Shown: in pieces, positions 32,180 through 35,912 of the stretch | Layout of the letters: each line of letters starts with the position of its first letter | How positions within the stretch are numbered: position 1 is the first letter of the stretch | Position numbers and translations under genes: made by a program | NCBI GenBank assembly: GCA_024697425.1 | Contig: JAILFT010000087.1 | Span: forward strand, 1-35,912 | Direction: 5' to 3' | DNA length: 35,912 nt | Source of the DNA: Butyrivibrio sp. | GTDB taxonomy: Bacteria; Bacillota; Clostridia; Lachnospirales; Lachnospiraceae | Notes under the pieces: model-generated | Told to the model about the DNA's origin: nothing | The model's database searches: none | The model's input: only the letters and a program-made list of their open reading frames with translations

Positions 32180-33022
32180 ATGCGGGAAATAAACGTAGAA
32201 ACAATAACAGAAGCGGTACGCGGTCTTTGCATCGATGCTAACCATAAGCTTTCTCCTGACATGGAGAAGGCTCTTTGTGATGCCTGCGACAAAGAGCAGG
32301 CACCACTTGGCAAGCAGATTCTGGGGCAGCTTCAGGAGAATTTAAAGATTGCAAAAGAGGATATGATCCCCATCTGCCAGGACACTGGAATGGCTGTGTT
32401 CTTCGTGGAAGTGGGACAGGAGGTTCATTTTTCCGGCGGCTCTTTGACAGATGCCATCAATGAGGGCGTCCGCAAGGGGTACACCGAAGGCTACCTTCGC
32501 AAGTCCGTGGTATTGGACCCTCTTATAAGGAAGAACACCGGCGACAACACCCCGGCGGTGATCCACTATAACATCGTTCCCGGGGACAAAGTCACCATCA
32601 CCATCGCGCCCAAGGGCTTTGGAAGTGAGAACATGAGCCGGGTATTTATGCTTAAGCCTGCCGACGGAGAAGAAGGGGTCAAAAGAGCCATCATCACCGC
32701 GGTCAAGGAAGCAGGCCCCAACGCGTGTCCACCTATGGTTGTAGGTGTTGGCATCGGAGGCACTTTTGAGAAGTGCGCCCAGATGGCCAAGGAAGCTCTC
32801 ACCAGGCAGACCGGCAAGCATTCAGACATACCCTATGTGGCCGACATGGAAAAAGAGCTGCTGGAGTCCATCAACAAAACCGGCATAGGACCCGGAGGAC
32901 TTGGCGGCACCGTCACTGCTCTGGCAGTCAATATCAACACTTATCCGACGCATATTGCAGGTCTTCCTGTGGCGGTAAACATATGCTGCCATGTTAACAG
33001 GCATGCAAGCGTTGTGCTTTAA
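32180..33022 (+). CDS. fumarate hydratase class I, alpha subunit
   Basis: 280 residues, the size of the N-terminal subunit of two-part class I fumarases (and of the related L-tartrate dehydratases). It holds the 4Fe-4S cluster that hydrates fumarate to malate. Cluster cysteines are C66 (PICQDTGMAVFF), C183 (NACPPMVVGVGIGG) and C269 or C270 (NICCHVNRH). GPGGLGGTVTALAVNI is also typical. Start ATG 32180 follows ACAGGAGT. The cluster links it functionally to the SUF operon at the start of the window. The beta subunit follows after 118 bases. Confidence 0.92.
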   Translation: MREINVETITEAVRGLCIDANHKLSPDMEKALCDACDKEQAPLGKQILGQLQENLKIAKEDMIPICQDTGMAVFFVEVGQEVHFSGGSLTDAINEGVRKGYTEGYLRKSVVLDPLIRKNTGDNTPAVIHYNIVPGDKVTITIAPKGFGSENMSRVFMLKPADGEEGVKRAIITAVKEAGPNACPPMVVGVGIGGTFEKCAQMAKEALTRQTGKHSDIPYVADMEKELLESINKTGIGPGGLGGTVTALAVNINTYPTHIAGLPVAVNICCHVNRHASVVL

Positions 33023-33140
33023 AGGCGTGGGGTACATTTTGCCAAGGTATATGGCAACATCATCCTAAGCAGCGGAATGACAGATATACAGGTATAGATA
33101 TCCTAAGAGCTATTATCGGGATCACAGACAGAGGTAAGAC

Positions 33141-33698
33141 ATGGATAGAGAGATAACAGCGCCCATAAGCAGTGAAGCTGCGGCAGAGCTGAGTGCAGGT
33201 GACATGGTATTCATCAGTGGAACTATATATACCGCAAGAGATGCAGCTCACAAGAGAATGGATGAGGCCTTGAACGCGGGAGAATCACTTCCCCTGGACG
33301 TTGAGGGCAATATTATCTATTACATGGGACCCTCCCCTGCAAGAGAAGGGCGCCCCATAGGATCTGCAGGCCCCACCACAGCCAGCCGTATGGACAAGTA
33401 TGCCCCAAGGCTTCTTGACATGGGCCTTGGCGGAATGATAGGCAAGGGCAAGCGCAGCAAAGAGGTTATCGATGCCATCGTGCGAAACGGCAGCGTCTAC
33501 TTTGCGGCCATCGGCGGAGCGGGAGCTCTTTTGTCCAAGGCCATTGTGGCTTCCGAAGTGATCGCCTACGATGATCTTGGGACTGAGGCTATCAGGAAGC
33601 TCACGGTGGAGAGATTCCCTGCAATTGTGGTCATCGACTCTAAGGGGAATAACCTGTATGAGACTGTAATCAAAGAGTATAATAAAGAAGAGCAATAA
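33141..33698 (+). CDS. fumarate hydratase class I, beta subunit
   Basis: 185 residues. It pairs with the alpha subunit to complete the active site. Visible motifs: AAELSAGDMVFISGTIYTARDAAHKRM, YMGPSPAREGRPIGSAGPTTASRMDKY, GMIGKGKRSKEV and YFAAIGGAGALLSK. Start ATG 33141 follows GAGGTAAG. The 118-base gap upstream (33023-33140) holds a small TTGCCA/TGGCAA hairpin (33039-33057) and no gene. The alternative is the beta subunit of L(+)-tartrate dehydratase; sequence alone does not decide. Confidence 0.9.
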   Translation: MDREITAPISSEAAAELSAGDMVFISGTIYTARDAAHKRMDEALNAGESLPLDVEGNIIYYMGPSPAREGRPIGSAGPTTASRMDKYAPRLLDMGLGGMIGKGKRSKEVIDAIVRNGSVYFAAIGGAGALLSKAIVASEVIAYDDLGTEAIRKLTVERFPAIVVIDSKGNNLYETVIKEYNKEEQ

Positions 33699-33703
33699 AA
33701 CAA

Positions 33704-33732
33704 TTGACAAAGCGCAGACTGCTTTGTATAAT
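33704..33732 (+). promoter_or_regulatory. perfect consensus SigA promoter of tRNA-Ser, with dyad in the spacer
   Basis: TTGACA (33704-33709), 17 bases, TATAAT (33727-33732): both hexamers and spacing are ideal. ACAAAGC (33707-33713) and GCTTTGT (33721-33727) form a perfect 7-base inverted repeat that overlaps both promoter elements. This could be an operator, or the weak terminator of the fumarase genes, which stop six bases upstream. Confidence 0.85.
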
Positions 33733-33804
33733 TAACTTTGCGTCTGATGATTTTCAAGGCGCAGTCGAATTCACAACTACATATTGGTAGGAGGATTCAG
33801 GCAT

Positions 33805-33892
33805 GGAGAAATACTCAAGTGGCTGAAGAGGCGCCCCTGCTAAGGGTGTAGGCCGTTAACGCGGCGCGCGGGTTCAAATCCCGCTTTCTCCG
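33805..33892 (+). tRNA. tRNA-Ser(GCU)
   Basis: 88 bases with the long variable arm of type II tRNAs. Acceptor GGAGAAA/TTTCTCC with discriminator G, anticodon arm CGCCC-CTGCTAA-GGGTG (anticodon GCU, reads AGC/AGU), variable arm about GGCCGTTAACGCGGC, and T arm GCGGG-TTCAAAT-CCCGC. CCA is not encoded. It has its own promoter and terminator. Confidence 0.96.
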
Positions 33893-33903
33893 TTTAGCAC
33901 ATG

Positions 33904-33936
33904 ACTCTCAAGAGCTTCGGTTCTTGGGAGTTTTTT
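33904..33936 (+). terminator. Rho-independent terminator of tRNA-Ser
   Basis: ACTCTCAAGA (33904-33913) pairs with TCTTGGGAGT (33922-33931), one T-G wobble, followed by a run of T to 33936. Confidence 0.88.
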
Positions 33937-33938
33937 GT

Positions 33939-33995
33939 TGCAGAATCGAGCAGGAGTTAGCCTGCTCGATTGGCCTAAAGCCTCGAGGATACTGC
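33939..33995. repeat. intergenic hairpin repeat, copy 2
   Basis: The first 32 bases (33939-33970) match 15597-15628 at 28 positions, including AGGAGT and AGCCT in the centre. ATCGAGCAGG (33945-33954) pairs perfectly with CCTGCTCGAT (33961-33970). Relative to copy 1 there is a 20-base insertion (33971-33990) before the shared ACTGC end (33991-33995). Like copy 1 it begins just after a terminator T-run. Confidence 0.75.
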
Positions 33996-34082
33996 TTTTG
34001 CACGAAATTTACATTTAAGGAAAAAACGACATTTTATGACCAAAAAGATTGTTACATTTTTTGTCACAATTTAATGGTTTAC

Positions 34083-34094
34083 TTAAACGTTTAA
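34083..34094. promoter_or_regulatory. 12-base palindrome, LacI-family operator candidate
   Basis: TTAAACGTTTAA is a perfect palindrome with the AACGTT core that is common in LacI/CcpA-family operators. It stands 83 bases before the carbohydrate-binding protein gene. Other dyads follow: TGCTCGAGCA (34109-34118) and AAATTGT/ACAATTT around 34131-34148. The promoter itself is unclear; TATAGT (34122-34127) and TAAAAT (34128-34133) are weak -10 candidates. The rest of 33996-34176 is AT-rich without a gene. Confidence 0.4.
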
Positions 34095-34176
34095 TGTTAC
34101 AATTGAGTTGCTCGAGCATACTATAGTTAAAATTGTTTGTACAATTTCATGTTTTTGAAGGTAATGGAGGGAATGC

Positions 34177-35007
34177 ATGAAAAGATTCTTAACAATTGCC
34201 ACAAGTCTCTTGATGGCAGGGGGGTTAGTATTATCAAATTCAGTTATTTCTTATGCGGCACCTAAGGTTGATCCATATAACACAGTTCAGGCAGAGCTCA
34301 TGTTTGAGAGCTCAGGAGTTGAGACAGCAAGAGGAATTTCCGGACAGGTATATGTAAAGGGAATCGATGCCGGTGATTATTTCAAGGTTAAAGATGTTGA
34401 CTTTAATAAAGGTGTTGGATCTATGACTGTTCAGGTTAGAACTACAGCACCTGCAGTTTTTGAAGTGAGAAAAGGCAGTGTTGATGGTGAGAAGCTTGCC
34501 ACATTCAGAGTTAGTGATACACAGGGTGAGTTCCGGTCGTTTACCGCACTTATGAGTGGCGTAGACGAAGGCAAGAACGTTATCTATTTTGTGGGCAAAT
34601 ACGGAACATTTGATTTTGATTACTGGTCATGTGCAGAGAAGAAGGAGATGCCTCCGATTCCTGTAACGGATCCCGAGCCTGAACCCACACCCGATCCCGA
34701 GCATATTGTTGAGCCGGTAGAGTCAGATATGGCTCTTGAGTATCAGATCAATAGCTGGGGAACAGGATATACTGTAAACTTCAAGGTTAAAAATGAAGGT
34801 GCAGCTGTTGATACATGGACTCTGAAGCTTGCTAAGAGTGATGTGGTTATTGACTCAAGCTGGTGTGTAAATATTGCATCAGAAGGTGACTACTATGTGA
34901 TTACTCCTATGTCATGGAATTCACAGCTTGGAACAGGCGCATCAGCCGATTTCGGAATTATGGGAAGTGGTTCGATAGGAACTACTGTTGACTATACATT
35001 TGAATAA
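34177..35007 (+). CDS. secreted protein with CBM6-like and CBM2-like domains, no catalytic domain
   Basis: 276 residues. Signal peptide 1-28 (basic start, [20 protein letters not shown], cleavage near SYAA). Residues about 35-155 look like a CBM6-type jelly roll: [20 protein letters not shown] and a closing [11 protein letters not shown] Pro/Glu/Asp/Thr linker (about 159-185) follows. The last 90 residues look like a CBM2-type cellulose-binding domain: [35 protein letters not shown] and a C-terminal aromatic strand. No glycoside hydrolase, dockerin, LPXTG or SLH motif is present, so it is a stand-alone binding protein, perhaps for adhesion to cellulose or xylan. Start ATG 34177 follows a GGAGGG site. 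Its leader is much more AT-rich than nearby genes. Domain calls are by eye. Confidence 0.75.
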   Translation: MKRFLTIATSLLMAGGLVLSNSVISYAAPKVDPYNTVQAELMFESSGVETARGISGQVYVKGIDAGDYFKVKDVDFNKGVGSMTVQVRTTAPAVFEVRKGSVDGEKLATFRVSDTQGEFRSFTALMSGVDEGKNVIYFVGKYGTFDFDYWSCAEKKEMPPIPVTDPEPEPTPDPEHIVEPVESDMALEYQINSWGTGYTVNFKVKNEGAAVDTWTLKLAKSDVVIDSSWCVNIASEGDYYVITPMSWNSQLGTGASADFGIMGSGSIGTTVDYTFE

Positions 35008-35029
35008 GATATAAAGCTAAGGATATGCG

Positions 35030-35066
35030 GCGGCCTTCCTATATAATTAGGAGGCCGCTGTTTTTG
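35030..35066 (+). terminator. Rho-independent terminator after the CBM protein
   Basis: GCGGCCT (35030-35036) pairs with AGGCCGC (35052-35058), with further pairing CCTA/TAGG inside, then TGTTTTTGC. It is 22 bases after the stop codon. Confidence 0.88.
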
Positions 35067-35101
35067 CTTTGAGAAGAGAGGATTTTGATCGGTCTGATCC
35101 C

Positions 35102-35149
35102 GGTTGTTATTCTGGGGGAGCTGATGCATTCGGCTCACTTCGTACAACC
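35102..35149. other. nested hairpin upstream of the rRNA promoters
   Basis: GGTTGT (35102-35107) pairs with ACAACC (35144-35149), and inside it GAGCTGA (35118-35124) pairs with TCGGCTC (35130-35136, one wobble) around a TGCAT loop. No gene is present in 35067-35224. The function is unknown. Confidence 0.4.
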
Positions 35150-35224
35150 AGTGGGGAATATATCATAGGAAAACACCAGATTTTGTGGTAGATAATCTTT
35201 ATAAAAAATTTCCAAAAAAAGGTG

Positions 35225-35253
35225 TTGCATTTAAGAATCGGCTTTGCTATAAT
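35225..35253 (+). promoter_or_regulatory. rRNA operon promoter P1
   Basis: TTGCAT (35225-35230), 17 bases, TATAAT (35248-35253) with an extended TGC just before the -10. It lies about 280 bases before the 16S gene, preceded by an A/T-rich stretch (35199-35224) that can act as an UP element. Confidence 0.75.
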
Positions 35254-35338
35254 AACTTTTGCCCGCTTGAAAAGGGGGTCGAAACTGAGGAAACATGCGG
35301 CTTCGTAAAAAAACTTTCAAAAAAGTTTAAAAAAGTTG

Positions 35339-35367
35339 TTGACAAAAGATTCCACTCATGATATTCT
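35339..35367 (+). promoter_or_regulatory. rRNA operon promoter P2
   Basis: TTGACA (35339-35344), 17 bases, TATTCT (35362-35367). Immediately upstream, 35307-35338 is made of A-runs and AAGTT repeats, a typical UP-element composition. Tandem promoters are standard for rRNA operons. Confidence 0.75.
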
Positions 35368-35531
35368 AAATGAGTTGCGGCAATACGGAGCAACAACAAA
35401 GCACCTTGACAAATAAACAGTAATGCAACCCTGAAAAATTCCAAGAGAATAATTCAGAAATGTAACAAACCAAAGTAATAACGGACAGAACAAAAAGCAC
35501 AGCTTAAAGTTCTGAACAGAATCAAACTTTT
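35368..35531 (+). other. rRNA leader
   Basis: Between P2 and mature 16S. GCACCTTGACAAATAAAC (35401-35418) resembles the antitermination boxA region of Gram-positive rRNA leaders, but the match is loose. TTAAAGTT near 35505 can pair with AACTTTTAA near 35525-35533, likely part of the RNase III processing stem. Confidence 0.45.

Positions 35532-35912
<381 letters not shown>

Overview
The window looks like chromosomal DNA of a motile, fibre-degrading anaerobe of the Lachnospiraceae, most likely Butyrivibrio or a close relative. The grounds are the start of a 16S rRNA gene with Lachnospiraceae-type sequence, a three-gene SUF iron-sulfur operon built on SufU, a GH10 xylanase, a secreted carbohydrate-binding protein, flagellin, a Gram-positive style Tad/Flp pilus locus, and SigA/SigD-like promoters. 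The genus is inferred from memory of family features, not from a search. All protein genes found are on the plus strand; one tRNA is on the minus strand.

Layout. (1) 22-3432: sufD-sufS-sufU and a YgjP-like metallopeptidase, closed by a terminator. (2) 3484-6631: a chemoreceptor with SigD-like and SigA-like promoters, followed 13 bases later by a sugar-binding lipoprotein without permease genes. A tandem 98-base structured repeat sits exactly between that gene's stop codon and its terminator, flanked by a 9-base direct repeat that looks like an insertion footprint. (3) 6987-7059: tRNA-Lys(CUU) on the minus strand. (4) 7354-8556: an intracellular GH10 glycosidase. (5) 8784-15545: tatD, rsmA, a 1018-residue acidic TPR/degenerate-AAA+ protein, and glgB. 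(6) 15683-20467: a large FliK-like protein, flagellin and a FliS-like chaperone, packed as one operon. (7) 20755-29976: ten tightly overlapping genes for a Tad/Flp-type pilus: TadZ-like, TadA, TadB, a TadC with a large extra domain, Flp1-type pilin, a DUF5702-type protein, two TadE-like proteins, a prepilin peptidase and an FHA-domain membrane protein. (8) 30047-33698: a flavodoxin-SCP2 fusion, rhomboid protease, HIT protein and the two subunits of class I fumarase. (9) 33704-33936: tRNA-Ser(GCU) with a perfect consensus promoter and its own terminator. (10) 34177-35007: a secreted protein made only of two carbohydrate-binding domains. (11) 35225-35912: tandem rRNA promoters, leader and the first ~380 bases of 16S rRNA, cut by the window end.

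The genes together describe a cell that swims towards sugars (chemoreceptor, binding protein, flagellin), attaches (Tad pilus, carbohydrate-binding protein), degrades xylan fragments internally (GH10) and stores glucan (GlgB).

The most unusual material is the insertion-like tandem repeat at 6621-6848, a second family of intergenic hairpins found after two different terminators (15597 and 33939), the expanded TadC, a TadE-like protein with duplicated Cys modules, the degenerate AAA+ protein next to glgB, and the catalytic-domain-free double CBM protein. No CRISPR array, phage, transposase or restriction system is visible. I see no strong case for a wholly new defence or mobile system.
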